NCBI GenBank assembly: GCA_050953445.1
Contig: JBMNMS010000002.1
Span: 372,001-436,000 of the forward strand
From: JBMNMS01 sp050953445
GTDB lineage: Bacteria > Bacillota > Clostridia > Peptostreptococcales > Anaerovoracaceae
DNA length: 64,000 nt
Direction of reading: 5' to 3'
Shown here: positions 26,193-35,014 of the stretch, piece by piece
How the letters are laid out: each line of letters opens with the position of its first letter
How positions within the stretch are numbered: position 1 is the first letter of the stretch
Notes under the pieces: generated by a model
What the model was told of the DNA's origin: nothing
What the model saw: the letters and a program-made list of their open reading frames with translations, nothing else
Databases searched by the model: none
Program-made: the position numbers and the translations under genes

Positions 26193-27257
26193 CTAACCAG
26201 TGCCGTCAGGGTCAATAGGGTCGATGTTTTGTACACCGGGTCTGCTCTCGTTTTTATCGGCACTTTCGTCACTATCGTCACTGAAACGAGTAAGTGAAAT
26301 AAAACGGCTGCCGTTACTGCGATGACAGCGGACGGTAAGCCCTTTTTGATAAAGCAAATCTTGATTTTGCAAAAGTACGCGTGAAAGTGTGCGGTGACTT
26401 ATGTTATTTCCTTTTCTGCTGATAAGCTCTGCAAGCTCTGTTGGCGAGCCTTGATATTCTTCTTTGTCATTCATAAAGTCAGAGATAAGAAGTACAATAT
26501 CGGGCAGGAGTAAATCAGGGTTATCCTTACTGTCTGAAAGCAGTTCCCAAACATTATTTTCATTTCGTACAAGCTCAATTTCTCTGTACTCAATGTCTCT
26601 GCCGATACAAGAAAGTGTTGCTTTGCCGCTGCCGCGCTTTTCTTCTACAAGTGTAAAGCTTGTATCAACAGCCCCTGATAAACCTGTAGTACCTGAGATA
26701 CGATTAAAAGGGTCATCATCTTTTTGTTTTCGGAGATGATGAATCAGCAGTATGGCAAGTTCGTTTTCATCGGCAAGTTTTTTAAGAGCAGAAAGATCTG
26801 CATAATCATTTGCATAGGAATTATCAAAAGTGGGTTTGCGAATCATTTGCAGGGTATCAATAATAATCAGTACGGTGTCAGGATGTTCAAGGATAAATTG
26901 AGTGATGCGTTCTTCCAGTCCTTCGCCCAACCGAAAGCTTTCCTCAGCAAAATGTACATTGAAAGGAGCATCATCAGTGATATCAAACAGGCGATTTTGA
27001 ATACGCAGACGGCTGTCCTCAAAGCAGAGATAAAGAGTTGTGCCTTGTTTTACGGTATTGCCCCAGACAGCTTCGCCCTTGGCAATAGTCACTGACAGCC
27101 AAAGAGCAAGCCAGCTTTTTCCCGACTTAGGCGCCCCAGCTAATAAATGAAGTCCATTTGATAACAGTCCCTTCACCACAAATTGAATTGGCTGCAGCGG
27201 CTGATTCATAAGTGTTTCACCATCAATGGTGTTAAATCGTTTTGGTATTTTAATCAT
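26193..27257 (-). CDS. RepA/RecA-like AAA ATPase of a mobile element
   Basis: 354 residues. A RecA-fold ATPase with Walker A AGAPKSGKSWLALW (about residue 41), ED…RLRIQNRLF near 78, Walker B IIIIDTLQMIRKP (about 130) and LLIHHLRKQKDDD (about 163), followed by ISGTTGLSGAVDTSF. This layout is that of RepA-type hexameric helicases and AAA_25 proteins encoded by plasmids and integrative elements. The C-terminal 100 residues look like a winged-helix (GSPTELAELISRKGNNISHRTLSRVL). It may open DNA for replication of the excised element. AAAGGAG directly abuts the chosen ATG, so the true start is uncertain. Confidence 0.8.
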   Translation of the reverse strand: MIKIPKRFNTIDGETLMNQPLQPIQFVVKGLLSNGLHLLAGAPKSGKSWLALWLSVTIAKGEAVWGNTVKQGTTLYLCFEDSRLRIQNRLFDITDDAPFNVHFAEESFRLGEGLEERITQFILEHPDTVLIIIDTLQMIRKPTFDNSYANDYADLSALKKLADENELAILLIHHLRKQKDDDPFNRISGTTGLSGAVDTSFTLVEEKRGSGKATLSCIGRDIEYREIELVRNENNVWELLSDSKDNPDLLLPDIVLLISDFMNDKEEYQGSPTELAELISRKGNNISHRTLSRVLLQNQDLLYQKGLTVRCHRSNGSRFISLTRFSDDSDESADKNESRPGVQNIDPIDPDGTG

Positions 27258-27284
27258 CTCCTTTTTTGTTTTGAAAATATATCC

Positions 27285-27418
27285 CTACTATTAAGCCGAT
27301 AAAATGCAGGGTGTGAGCGGGTTTATTTATCTCTCTACTATTAATCCGGTTTCAGCGAACAGTTGGACCAAAATATTTTTTTTTTTGAAAAATACCCTCT
27401 ACTACTAATCCGGTTTCA
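27285..27418. repeat. Three direct repeats upstream of the RepA-like gene (iteron candidates)
   Basis: The unit CTCTACTATTAATCCGGTTTCA is present at 27333-27354 and, with one change, at 27397-27418. A shorter version, CCTACTATTAAGCCGAT, lies at 27284-27300. They sit just upstream of the RepA-like ATPase start, where iterons controlling replication and repA expression are expected. The gene-free region 27258-27702 holds these repeats, a hairpin and a promoter. Confidence 0.6.
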
Positions 27419-27480
27419 TAAAGGGTCTACAAAAAATTGATAATTCTTATAACATAATTATCCTTCGGCATAATAAAAAG

Positions 27481-27514
27481 GCCGTTTATTTGAAAAATAA
27501 CTCAAATAAACGGC
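27481..27514. terminator. Perfect 13-bp hairpin in the repA/xre intergenic region
   Basis: Arms GCCGTTTATTTGA (27481-27493) and TCAAATAAACGGC (27502-27514) with an 8-base loop. Outer arms ATCCTTCGGCA and TGCCATAAGGAT extend it imperfectly. Neither side has a good T-run at the stem, so it may be a recognition site or origin structure as well as a terminator. Confidence 0.55.
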
Positions 27515-27642
27515 TCCTGCCATAAGGATTTAATTTCATAAAATTAGGAAAGCTGGATTTATGTATTAATCTTTGCCATTCAAAATCATATAAAATATAA
27601 ATCTATATATACAGAAATAATGTTTATAAAACAGAAATATTA

Positions 27643-27671
27643 TTGCACATTTCTTGTGGATGACTTATAAT
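27643..27671 (+). promoter_or_regulatory. Promoter of the xre-res-mod operon
   Basis: TTGCAC (27643-27648), a 17-bp spacer, then TATAAT (27666-27671), 31 bp before the xre ATG. The -10 is a perfect match. AAAGGAG precedes the ATG. Confidence 0.75.
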
Positions 27672-27702
27672 ATACAAAACGAAGGCAAAGGAGAACAGAT
27701 CA

Positions 27703-27924
27703 ATGAAAGTTACTTACAAAAAACTTTGGAAGTTATTAATAGACAGGAATATGAAAAAAGTAGATTTACTAGAACTTGCACGAATTAGTACTTCCACCCT
27801 TGCCAAACTCGGGAAGGACGAATATGTGAGCATGGATGCGCTTGTAAAGATATCAACTGCTTTAAATGTAGATATTGGAGACATTGTCAGTTTAGAATGT
27901 AATATTGCTGAGGGAGATAATTAG
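27703..27924 (+). CDS. Xre/Cro-type helix-turn-helix regulator
   Basis: 73 residues forming one HTH domain: LWKLLIDRNMKKVDLLELARIS, then STLAKLGKDEYVSMDALVKI and a last helix LNVDIGDIVSLE. It resembles the small HTH_26 regulators found with mobile and restriction genes. It is followed after 3 bp by the restriction gene. By analogy with C-proteins of R-M systems it may time expression of the nuclease and methyltransferase. That role is inferred; no operator was identified with certainty. Confidence 0.85.
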   Translation: MKVTYKKLWKLLIDRNMKKVDLLELARISTSTLAKLGKDEYVSMDALVKISTALNVDIGDIVSLECNIAEGDN

Positions 27925-27927
27925 AAT

Positions 27928-30816
27928 ATGTTCTATAAAATGATAAATAAAAAAAGGGAGACATGGCTTGCCTCTAAAGATTGTCCAATAACAGACCTTA
28001 TTAATTATATTACAACTACTGGAAAAATGAGGGATGCACAGATAGAAGCCATTTCAACATATCTGTTTTTGAAAATAGCTTATGATAATAAGCCGCTATC
28101 TCAACTGTTTTATTCCGGTGCGTTTAACAATATAGATATTAAAGAGATAGAATTAAAATCAAACGCAAGAACCTTTCTGAATAATAATCCTGCTGCAGTT
28201 GCTCTCTTAGAATACGCATCACTAATTGATGATTCGGGTGCAATGGTATCACCTAAGGTAGTTAAACAAATAAAAGATAATCCTGAAAGCATAGATTATG
28301 AATCTGTCTTCAAGTCATTATTTTATGATATTTCTTATACAGACTACCTATTTAGTTTACCAATGGGAGCCGGAAAAACATATTTAATGGCTGCCTTCAT
28401 ATATTTGGATTTATATTTTGCTCAAAACGAGCCTGATAATAAAGCCTTTGCACACAATTTTATAATTTTTGCACCGTCTGGACTAAAAACTTCTGTGGTG
28501 CCCAGCCTTAGAACCATACAGCACTTTGATCCTTCATGGGTAATCCCAGAGCCTGCAGCATCTAACCTAAAGCGAGAGCTTGTATTTGAAGTATTGGATC
28601 AAAATAAAAGTACAAAGAAGTCTAACAAAACTAAGAATCCCAATGTTCAAAAGATTGCTATCCATCAACCTTTAGATAGCTTGTTCGGATTAGTAGCCGT
28701 AACCAATGCCGAAAAGGTAATTCTTGATCGCATCCAAGAACAAGACGGACAAATTAATATGTTTGAAGAAAGTGATGATGAAAGAGACAGACAGGCCAAT
28801 GAATTACGTAATCTTATAGGCAAGCTGCCCCAGCTATCAATCTTTATTGATGAAGTTCACCACGCTGCAACCAACAACAAGAAGCTTCGAGCTGTGGTTA
28901 CAAAATGGATGAGAAATAGCACTGTAACAAGTGTAATTGGTTTTTCAGGCACACCATATCTTGAAAAGGCAGAAAAATTTCAAGTTACTGACAGCCTAAC
29001 AATATCAAGTTCCGAAATTTCAAACATTGTGCATTATTATCCCCTTGTAAGCGGTATCGGAAATTTTCTTAAAGTGCCTACCGTGAAAATCGCCACAAAT
29101 AACGATCGCTTGGACATAACAGAAAAAGGCCTCCGTGAGTTTTTGGATAAATATAAAGATACTATTTACTTTGATGGCACAGTTGCAAAGCTTGGCGTGT
29201 ATTGTGGCAGTATAAGGACTCTTGAAGAACAGGTTTATCCCCTTGCTGTAAGGATAGCAGAGGAATATGGACTGAACCCATCAGAAATTGTATTAAAGTT
29301 TCATGGAGGAAACAAAGAATATTCCATACCGGTTGATAGCCAACTGGAATTTGAAAGTCTTGATAAACCATTTTCAAAAATACGCATAGTTTTACTTGTG
29401 CAAATTGGCAAGGAAGGCTGGGATTGTCGTAGCTTAACGGGGATTATCTTATCTCAAGAAGGTGATTGCAGTACAAATATGGTGCTTCAAACATCCTGCC
29501 GTTGCCTTAGGCAGGTAGAAAGAGGAGTTATAGAGACAGCTCTGATTTACCTAAATGAAAGCAATGCCAAGACTTTGAATGCACAATTGGAAAAGCAGCA
29601 TCATATTTCAATTAGGGAATTTGAAAGCGGCAATATAAATTCCAAATCAACGATTAAGCGGTATGACCGTACCGCTTATTTAAAGCTACCAAAAATTGAT
29701 TTTTATCAGCTAAAAATAAACTATAAAACACTTGTCATTGATGAAGGATTGTCAGTTAGCCAAAATATATCTGATTCAGTCCGAAGCTCAAAAAAAGACT
29801 CAATTGTTAAAGAGGCTTCTATCAAGCAGGGTTTAGCCATCACTGAAATACACACAAAAAATACAGAACATGGTCGCACTTTGGCAAATTATAATATGTG
29901 GCTGTACAGTATTGCTAAAGAAGGATTCGGGTCTATAGTCATTTCGGATTTAAATACTCATAAATATAAATTAATAAACGTATTTGAAGAAATTACATAT
30001 AAACGAGATGGCAATACCTATTTCAGTTCAAACTACGATATTACAGCTATAAATGCCAATATACGCAAAGCTTTTTACGAAAAGCGCAGCTTTGAAACTG
30101 TTGAGGAGCTAATTCCCGAGGAAGCCGCTTTGCTCAAAGTTGAAAATTTTAAAACGGAAATTCAGACTCCGGATATATCTATATTTTATCCTGATGAAAA
30201 AACTGTTGATAAAATTATACTGGATGACAAAGGAAAGTTAAAACTGGCTCCAAAAGAACAGAAACTGTTAGACCTTGCCGAGGAAACCGGTCAAAAGGAT
30301 ATAGCTGAAATGCTGAGAAAACAGATTATTTCTCATCCTATGAAGGACAGAACATTCCATTACCTGCCTTATAAGACCGATAGTAGCTTTGAAAGAACAT
30401 TTTTAGAAGAACTTTTAAAGCTTGATATTACCAAATCCATAGGTCTTGAGGTATATTACAACGGGGACAGGGCTTTGACGGAATTTAAAATCAAGTGCTA
30501 CAAGCAAAGCGGGACTAAGTGGGTTTATATTGGTATGTATACCCCTGACTTTTTAGTCGTTAAGCGCAGAGATAATAAAATATACAAGGCCGTAATTGTT
30601 GAAACTAAAGGCAGGATTTATGCAAATGATCCTACTTTCATAGAAAAACGCTCTTTTATGGAAACAGCATTCAAGGAAAAAAATAATGAGAAGTTTGGCT
30701 ATGATCGTTTTGAATACCTTTATCTTGAAGACAGCATGAGCGAGAATGACAGAATCATGATGACGGCAAAAACAATTGAGGAATTTTTTAAGGAGGAAAA
30801 GTTCAATGGCAATTAA
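27928..30816 (+). CDS. res: Type III restriction enzyme Res subunit
   Basis: 962 residues, the usual size for type III Res. The superfamily 2 helicase has motif I SLPMGAGKTYL (about residue 146), motif II FIDEVHHA (about 308), motif III GFSGTPY (about 338), and a late QTSCRCLRQV motif VI (about 522). The C-terminal nuclease has PDFLVV…VETKGR (about 873-895), the PD-(D/E)xK pattern. It acts with the Mod subunit: ATP-driven movement between two inverted, unmodified sites leads to cleavage. It is translationally coupled, overlapping mod by 11 bp. It precedes mod here, the reverse of the usual mod-res order. No internal stop or frameshift. Confidence 0.92.
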   Translation: MFYKMINKKRETWLASKDCPITDLINYITTTGKMRDAQIEAISTYLFLKIAYDNKPLSQLFYSGAFNNIDIKEIELKSNARTFLNNNPAAVALLEYASLIDDSGAMVSPKVVKQIKDNPESIDYESVFKSLFYDISYTDYLFSLPMGAGKTYLMAAFIYLDLYFAQNEPDNKAFAHNFIIFAPSGLKTSVVPSLRTIQHFDPSWVIPEPAASNLKRELVFEVLDQNKSTKKSNKTKNPNVQKIAIHQPLDSLFGLVAVTNAEKVILDRIQEQDGQINMFEESDDERDRQANELRNLIGKLPQLSIFIDEVHHAATNNKKLRAVVTKWMRNSTVTSVIGFSGTPYLEKAEKFQVTDSLTISSSEISNIVHYYPLVSGIGNFLKVPTVKIATNNDRLDITEKGLREFLDKYKDTIYFDGTVAKLGVYCGSIRTLEEQVYPLAVRIAEEYGLNPSEIVLKFHGGNKEYSIPVDSQLEFESLDKPFSKIRIVLLVQIGKEGWDCRSLTGIILSQEGDCSTNMVLQTSCRCLRQVERGVIETALIYLNESNAKTLNAQLEKQHHISIREFESGNINSKSTIKRYDRTAYLKLPKIDFYQLKINYKTLVIDEGLSVSQNISDSVRSSKKDSIVKEASIKQGLAITEIHTKNTEHGRTLANYNMWLYSIAKEGFGSIVISDLNTHKYKLINVFEEITYKRDGNTYFSSNYDITAINANIRKAFYEKRSFETVEELIPEEAALLKVENFKTEIQTPDISIFYPDEKTVDKIILDDKGKLKLAPKEQKLLDLAEETGQKDIAEMLRKQIISHPMKDRTFHYLPYKTDSSFERTFLEELLKLDITKSIGLEVYYNGDRALTEFKIKCYKQSGTKWVYIGMYTPDFLVVKRRDNKIYKAVIVETKGRIYANDPTFIEKRSFMETAFKEKNNEKFGYDRFEYLYLEDSMSENDRIMMTAKTIEEFFKEEKFNGN

Positions 30817-32737
30817 GTATATACCCTTTTTCCCTGACCCTATTGAGGGACAGGCTATCTTAGATAATTTTAAACGCACATTAAAATACAAAGGTGCAAA
30901 TGATGTCAGCAGTAAGCTGCGCCGTGGCATGCCCCTTTATGAAATGGAAAAGCAAGAAACAGTAGGCGAAAATAAAGAGGGCAACATGGTAATTCGAGGT
31001 GAATGTGTTTCTGCCTGTGCCTTTCTAAAAGAACAAGGGATGGAGGTTGATCTTGTCTACATAGATCCTCCTTTTGCCAGCGGTGCAGATTATGCTAAAA
31101 AGGTATATATCCGCCGTAACCCTAAAGTTGCCGAGGCAATAGCCAAAGCAGAGCAAGAGCTTGAAACAAGCGAAGAGTTCCGAGCCTTTGAAGAAAAAAT
31201 GTACGGAGATGTTTGGGATAAGGAAAAGTATCTTAACTGGATGTATGAAAATCTTATGGCTATCAAAAGCATCATGAGTGAAACTGGAACTATCTTTGTC
31301 CACTTGGATTACAATATTTCACATTATGTAAAAATATTATTAGATGAAATATTTGGTGATGCAAGCTTTCTAAATAACATTGTCTGGTGCTACCAAACAA
31401 GACAATTTAGTAAAAATTACTTTAATAGAAAACATCACGATATATTCTGGTATGCTAAAGATTCCGATAAATATATATTTAACTGGGATGCTCCCGGAGT
31501 TTTGCAGGAATATTCTGAAGCAACCATAAAAAAGTACAAATTAAAAGATGAAAAGGGCTACTATAGATTATGTGGTCGTGGAATAGAAGGTAGCCCTATC
31601 AAAGGTGCCAAAGATGTGGATCAACAGTGGGAGATTGAACATCCAGAATTAGTTGTACGCGATTATCTTGGTGATGGTTTTGCACCTTCGGATTATTGGA
31701 TGATTGATATTGTAAATCAAGCTGCAACTGAGCGAACAGACTACGCTACACAAAAACCGGAGGCTCTACTCGAGAAAATTATTAAGGCTGCTTCCAACCA
31801 AGACATGCTCATAGCAGACTTCTTCGGTGGCAGCGGTGTAACTGCTGCAGTTGCTAATAAGCTGGGCAGAAGATTTATTCACTGCGATATTGGCATAAAT
31901 TCTATTCAGACTACCCGAGACCGACTTGTTGCGGACAAGGCTGAATTTGATGTGCTGGAAATTAAAGATGGTGTTTCTCTTTACAGAAATCCGGTTCAAA
32001 CCATGGAGAAGATCAAGTCGCTAATTCCGGGGCTGAAAAATGAAGATGGGCTGGACAGCTTTTGGGAAGGGGCAATCTCTGATAGTAAGCTGGGCTCTGT
32101 TCCGGTTTATGTGCCTAATCTTATGGACAGCAGTTCAAAACTTCTTGATGTAGTTATGATGAATCGTATTTTACATGAGGCCATTCCCGATCTTGATAGC
32201 AATATAAAAAAGGTGATTATTTATTACATAGATATCACAGATAAAACAGAGATAGAAAAGTTTATCGCCGATGATGACAGCACTACAGTAAATATTGAGC
32301 TTCGGGATTTAAAAGACATTCTTGATGATGTTGTAGTAGAGGATTATGCGGAATTCACCTGCGAACAAGTACAAGAAACCTTAATTCCTGAATATAAAAT
32401 AACGATAAATCAGTTTATGAGTGACCGTGTGAACCAGAAAATTGATGAGTATAATCAAAAATCCTTTGCAAATTCCAGTGATAAAAGTCCATACAAGCCT
32501 ATTGTTATCAGCAATGAAGGATTAGAGTTAATAGAGTTTTTATCTCTTGACTGTACCGCCGATAGCGGCGAATGGCATTCAGATACAGAAATAAAAATAG
32601 ACAAGCTGGGTTATATAACACTTGATGGCGTAAAAACAAAAGATTTCTGGGATGGAAGTATAAAAAGCGAAAAGAAACCGCTTCGCCTGAAGATTCGCAA
32701 CATCTGCGGAGATGAAACGGTGTGGGTTGTATTATAA
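30806..32737 (+). CDS. mod: Type III DNA methyltransferase Mod subunit
   Basis: 643 residues. The beta-class order is catalytic DPPF first (YIDPPFASGADY near residue 86), then the SAM-binding DFFGGSGVTAAV near 338, preceded by QKPEALLEKII. The segment between (about 100-320) and the C-terminal 250 residues supply target recognition and Res contacts. It methylates adenine on one strand in type III systems and gives Res its site specificity. ATG 30806 has AAGGAGG in the proper place; a longer in-frame start at 30776 lies inside res and is unlikely. Followed by a strong terminator. Confidence 0.92.
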   Translation: MAIKYIPFFPDPIEGQAILDNFKRTLKYKGANDVSSKLRRGMPLYEMEKQETVGENKEGNMVIRGECVSACAFLKEQGMEVDLVYIDPPFASGADYAKKVYIRRNPKVAEAIAKAEQELETSEEFRAFEEKMYGDVWDKEKYLNWMYENLMAIKSIMSETGTIFVHLDYNISHYVKILLDEIFGDASFLNNIVWCYQTRQFSKNYFNRKHHDIFWYAKDSDKYIFNWDAPGVLQEYSEATIKKYKLKDEKGYYRLCGRGIEGSPIKGAKDVDQQWEIEHPELVVRDYLGDGFAPSDYWMIDIVNQAATERTDYATQKPEALLEKIIKAASNQDMLIADFFGGSGVTAAVANKLGRRFIHCDIGINSIQTTRDRLVADKAEFDVLEIKDGVSLYRNPVQTMEKIKSLIPGLKNEDGLDSFWEGAISDSKLGSVPVYVPNLMDSSSKLLDVVMMNRILHEAIPDLDSNIKKVIIYYIDITDKTEIEKFIADDDSTTVNIELRDLKDILDDVVVEDYAEFTCEQVQETLIPEYKITINQFMSDRVNQKIDEYNQKSFANSSDKSPYKPIVISNEGLELIEFLSLDCTADSGEWHSDTEIKIDKLGYITLDGVKTKDFWDGSIKSEKKPLRLKIRNICGDETVWVVL

Positions 32738-32746
32738 TTTGTTATT

Positions 32747-32785
32747 AATAATACGCCTTGGGTTTTTCACTCAGGGCGTATTATT
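32747..32785. terminator. Terminator after mod
   Basis: Perfect 11-bp stem AATAATACGCC / GGCGTATTATT (32747-32757 with 32775-32785), followed by TAAT on + and by T-containing sequence on -. It probably serves both mod and the convergent small gene. Confidence 0.8.
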
Positions 32786-33030
32786 TAATCATGGAGCAGA
32801 GCATCATATTCTTCGAGCCTATCGATCCAATCTCTGTTGTCTTTACAGTTGTCTTTGCCCTTATTAGTTTTATTCTTTTTGTGTCTTATTTTATCCACTG
32901 CCTTGCCTTGTGTTTTGCTAAACAGGGTATAAATCCCATAGAAAGGCAGAATTACAACTGCAACCGGAATGGCAAAACAAAATAAAACAATCTTCCAAAT
33001 TATCATTAAGGCTTTTTTAAGCAATTGCAT
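32785..33030 (-). CDS. Small single-pass membrane protein
   Basis: 81 residues. One strong hydrophobic helix (MIIWKIVLFCFAIPVAVVIL, about 9-36) is followed by a very basic, charged tail (HKKNKTNKGKDNCKDNRD) and an acidic end. GGAGG lies 10 bp before the ATG. It is convergent with mod and its stop touches the shared terminator. No family recognised; it might be a toxin-like or element-maintenance peptide, but nothing in the sequence proves that. Confidence 0.55.
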   Translation of the reverse strand: MQLLKKALMIIWKIVLFCFAIPVAVVILPFYGIYTLFSKTQGKAVDKIRHKKNKTNKGKDNCKDNRDWIDRLEEYDALLHD

Positions 33031-33390
33031 TGTAACTCAACCTCCATCGCTTTATCAAAAATAAAACCACTATCATAATTTTACCATATTCAATTGGCAA
33101 AAGGTTGTAGTATTTAAAAAGAGCAGATGCCTTCCCTTGTAGGATGACACCTGCCCTTTTCCGTATTCAGTTTGCTTTTCTTAAATTGTCTTTATTGGTG
33201 GTTGCCTTTGAAGATGTTTTGATTTTTGAATGCCTACTTTATTATTTATTTTTGTGAGCACTTCCAGAGTACCATAGGTTGATTTCTAATACGTTCTAAT
33301 ATTTCGGTTGATTCAAAAAGTAGCTCTGGTTGATATGTTTTAACCGCCGTTACCGTTATTTAGACAAAAATGCTCCCTATATAGGATAGG
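33031..33390. other. Gene-poor stretch with a possible decayed reading frame
   Basis: No complete gene. A hairpin-like AAAGAGCAGATG…ACCTGCCCTTTT lies at about 33118-33162. On the - strand 33246-33364 an open frame without a start codon encodes about 38 residues (…TYQPELLFESTEILERI…), possibly the tail of a lost gene. Confidence 0.3.
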
Positions 33391-34020
33391 TCATGGAGCC
33401 ACCGCCTTCCGAGTGGCAGGCAAAAATAAAACCAATGCCATCGTTAAAAGAAAATCAATCCAGAAATAGGGATTAGTCAAGCTATCACTCAACCAAAAAC
33501 ATGAAGACGTCCAAAGCCCATGTTCCAGTATAATTATCGCTAAAAGGGCTAAGTGGAAATATTGCCTCTCTCTCTGTTTACCGGTTTGCTGTCTGGCATA
33601 TAATAATCCTCGCAAAGCATACCACATAATGGCCAGAGCCAAAGCGCTTACCATGGTATTAAACAATACATCAGCATGAGACAAATAGAGAATCAACTGA
33701 GAAATACAAAATACTGGGGCAAGCCATATTGCAAAATGTTTGAATTTTCTCTCTTCAGGGCTGGCTAAGGTACAAGCCAAGGTCAATAAAAAGATATGAC
33801 TGGCGACCCATGCCAGTTCAGATACGTAGAAAATTTGTGGTGTATAGCAAAACAAAAGATAGTGAAGTGTCCAATAAAGGGAACCCAGCATAAAAGTGGC
33901 AAAAAAACAGGTGAGGAGCAAGTAGGCCTGCAGATGATATTTATAAAACATAAGACCTGCACCCACAGTGGCCAGTAAGGCGGCAACTAATTGCAGGATA
34001 TTGTCAAATAGCTCAATCAT
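33391..34020 (-). CDS. Polytopic membrane protein in the sigma factor operon
   Basis: 209 residues with about seven hydrophobic helices (for example LVAALLATVGAGLMFY, LLTCFFATFMLGSLYW, HIFLLTLACTLA, ALVLFLPA at the end). I place the start at ATG 34020 because GGAG is upstream and the start overlaps the preceding gene's stop by 8 bp; a longer in-frame start exists. No known motif is seen. It is third in an operon with an ECF sigma factor and a two-helix membrane protein, suggesting a membrane sensor or an anti-sigma partner. Function not recognised. Confidence 0.65.
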   Translation of the reverse strand: MIELFDNILQLVAALLATVGAGLMFYKYHLQAYLLLTCFFATFMLGSLYWTLHYLLFCYTPQIFYVSELAWVASHIFLLTLACTLASPEERKFKHFAIWLAPVFCISQLILYLSHADVLFNTMVSALALAIMWYALRGLLYARQQTGKQRERQYFHLALLAIIILEHGLWTSSCFWLSDSLTNPYFWIDFLLTMALVLFLPATRKAVAP

Positions 34021-34345
34021 CCCGACTCTCCAGGTTTCTTTGTTTAATCTTGTAAGACAGGATTGTAACACTGACTCCAAGAGCAAAGGATAGGAGCCCC
34101 AAAATAACATAACCTAAGAAGCTGCCCCCATCAAAAATGCCGGCAGCCATGCCAATGTTTGAGTATTCATTATCTGACATCAAGTTCATTACACCCGGCA
34201 TTATAAAAGACACAGTCACTATAATCAGCAAACTGCCAGCAAAAGATCCGATCTTCAAAGTGCGTTGCTTACGTATCCGATTTTGGCTTGCAATTTCTTT
34301 ACTGCGAAGTTTTACAGCCAAGACTCTCTCTTCAGTAGTTTGCAC
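34013..34345 (-). CDS. Two-helix membrane protein, putative anti-sigma factor
   Basis: 110 residues: a cytosolic N terminus rich in basic residues (RVLAVKLRSKEIASQNRIRK), a first helix (FAGSLLIIVTVSFIMP), an outside loop, a second helix (GYVILGLLSFALGVSVTIL) and a basic tail. The start overlaps the sigma gene end by 14 bp, so translation is coupled. Topology and position suit an anti-sigma factor, but no zinc-binding anti-sigma motif is visible. It resembles the 102-residue protein at 42646-42954 in length, N-terminal pattern and helix placement. Confidence 0.65.
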   Translation of the reverse strand: MQTTEERVLAVKLRSKEIASQNRIRKQRTLKIGSFAGSLLIIVTVSFIMPGVMNLMSDNEYSNIGMAAGIFDGGSFLGYVILGLLSFALGVSVTILSYKIKQRNLESRDD

Positions 34346-34886
34346 TTGTGATCCCCTCCCCCTCTAAAAACTTTCTCAGGGACTTCCTTCCCCGAAATAC
34401 TAGGTCCGCTACCTGTCTTTCACTTTTTACCAGAACCTTTGCGGCTTCTGCATGGCTCATATTTTCAAAGTAAACTAAGTAGAGGGCTTCCCTATAACCG
34501 GTTTTCAACTGGTCCATGCATGAATACAGGCACTGGTTAAGCTCCTCTTTTTGTAAAGTTTCATCTATCAGTGTTTTGCTTTCAGGTTCTTTCTCAATCT
34601 CTTCAAAGCTAAAGGTGCGTTTCATACGTTTTCTGGCCACAAACCGCAGAGAGAGATTTCGAGCCATTTTATAAAGATAGGCCTTGAAACATCCATCACA
34701 AATTTTAGGTTTTTTGGCGATTAGATAGGCGAAAGCTTCTATCATCAAATCCTCCGAATCATGAATATCGTGGAGGTAGCCATTTATATATAGTGTTAGC
34801 CTGTCCCCGTATTGATCCATGAGCAGGGACAAGCCGGAATCATCACCATTTAGATAAGCCTGGTATAAAACTTCATCCGCCGCCAT
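34332..34886 (-). CDS. ECF-type RNA polymerase sigma factor
   Basis: 184 residues. Region 2 is seen as DSEDLMIEAFAYLIAKK with AYLYKMARNLSLRFVARKR (about 40-85). Region 4 is GYREALYLVYFENMSHAEA followed by VKSERQVADLVFRGRKSL (about 122-172). The spacer lacks region 3, as in ECF sigma factors. It heads a three-gene overlapping operon with two membrane proteins. ECF factors are usually held inactive by the product of the next gene until an envelope signal arrives; that is the likely model here. GGAGAGA precedes the ATG. Confidence 0.88.
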   Translation of the reverse strand: MAADEVLYQAYLNGDDSGLSLLMDQYGDRLTLYINGYLHDIHDSEDLMIEAFAYLIAKKPKICDGCFKAYLYKMARNLSLRFVARKRMKRTFSFEEIEKEPESKTLIDETLQKEELNQCLYSCMDQLKTGYREALYLVYFENMSHAEAAKVLVKSERQVADLVFRGRKSLRKFLEGEGITSANY

Positions 34887-35014
34887 TTTACACTTATCTC
34901 TCCTTCAAATCTATAAGACCACATTAACACATCCATATGGTATTTGTGTAAGCTTTCTCTTACCGTATTCCACTATTAACTATTAACCTACTTTGCTAAC
35001 CTTCCGCCATCAGC

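Noticed and set aside
25871..26297. Long open frames on both strands between the 83-residue gene and the RepA-like gene
   Set aside because: They overlap each other and the repA 3' end, and have no ribosome sites or recognisable protein pattern.
27285..27418. Direct repeats considered as a CRISPR array
   Set aside because: Only three copies, uneven spacing and no cas genes; iterons fit better.
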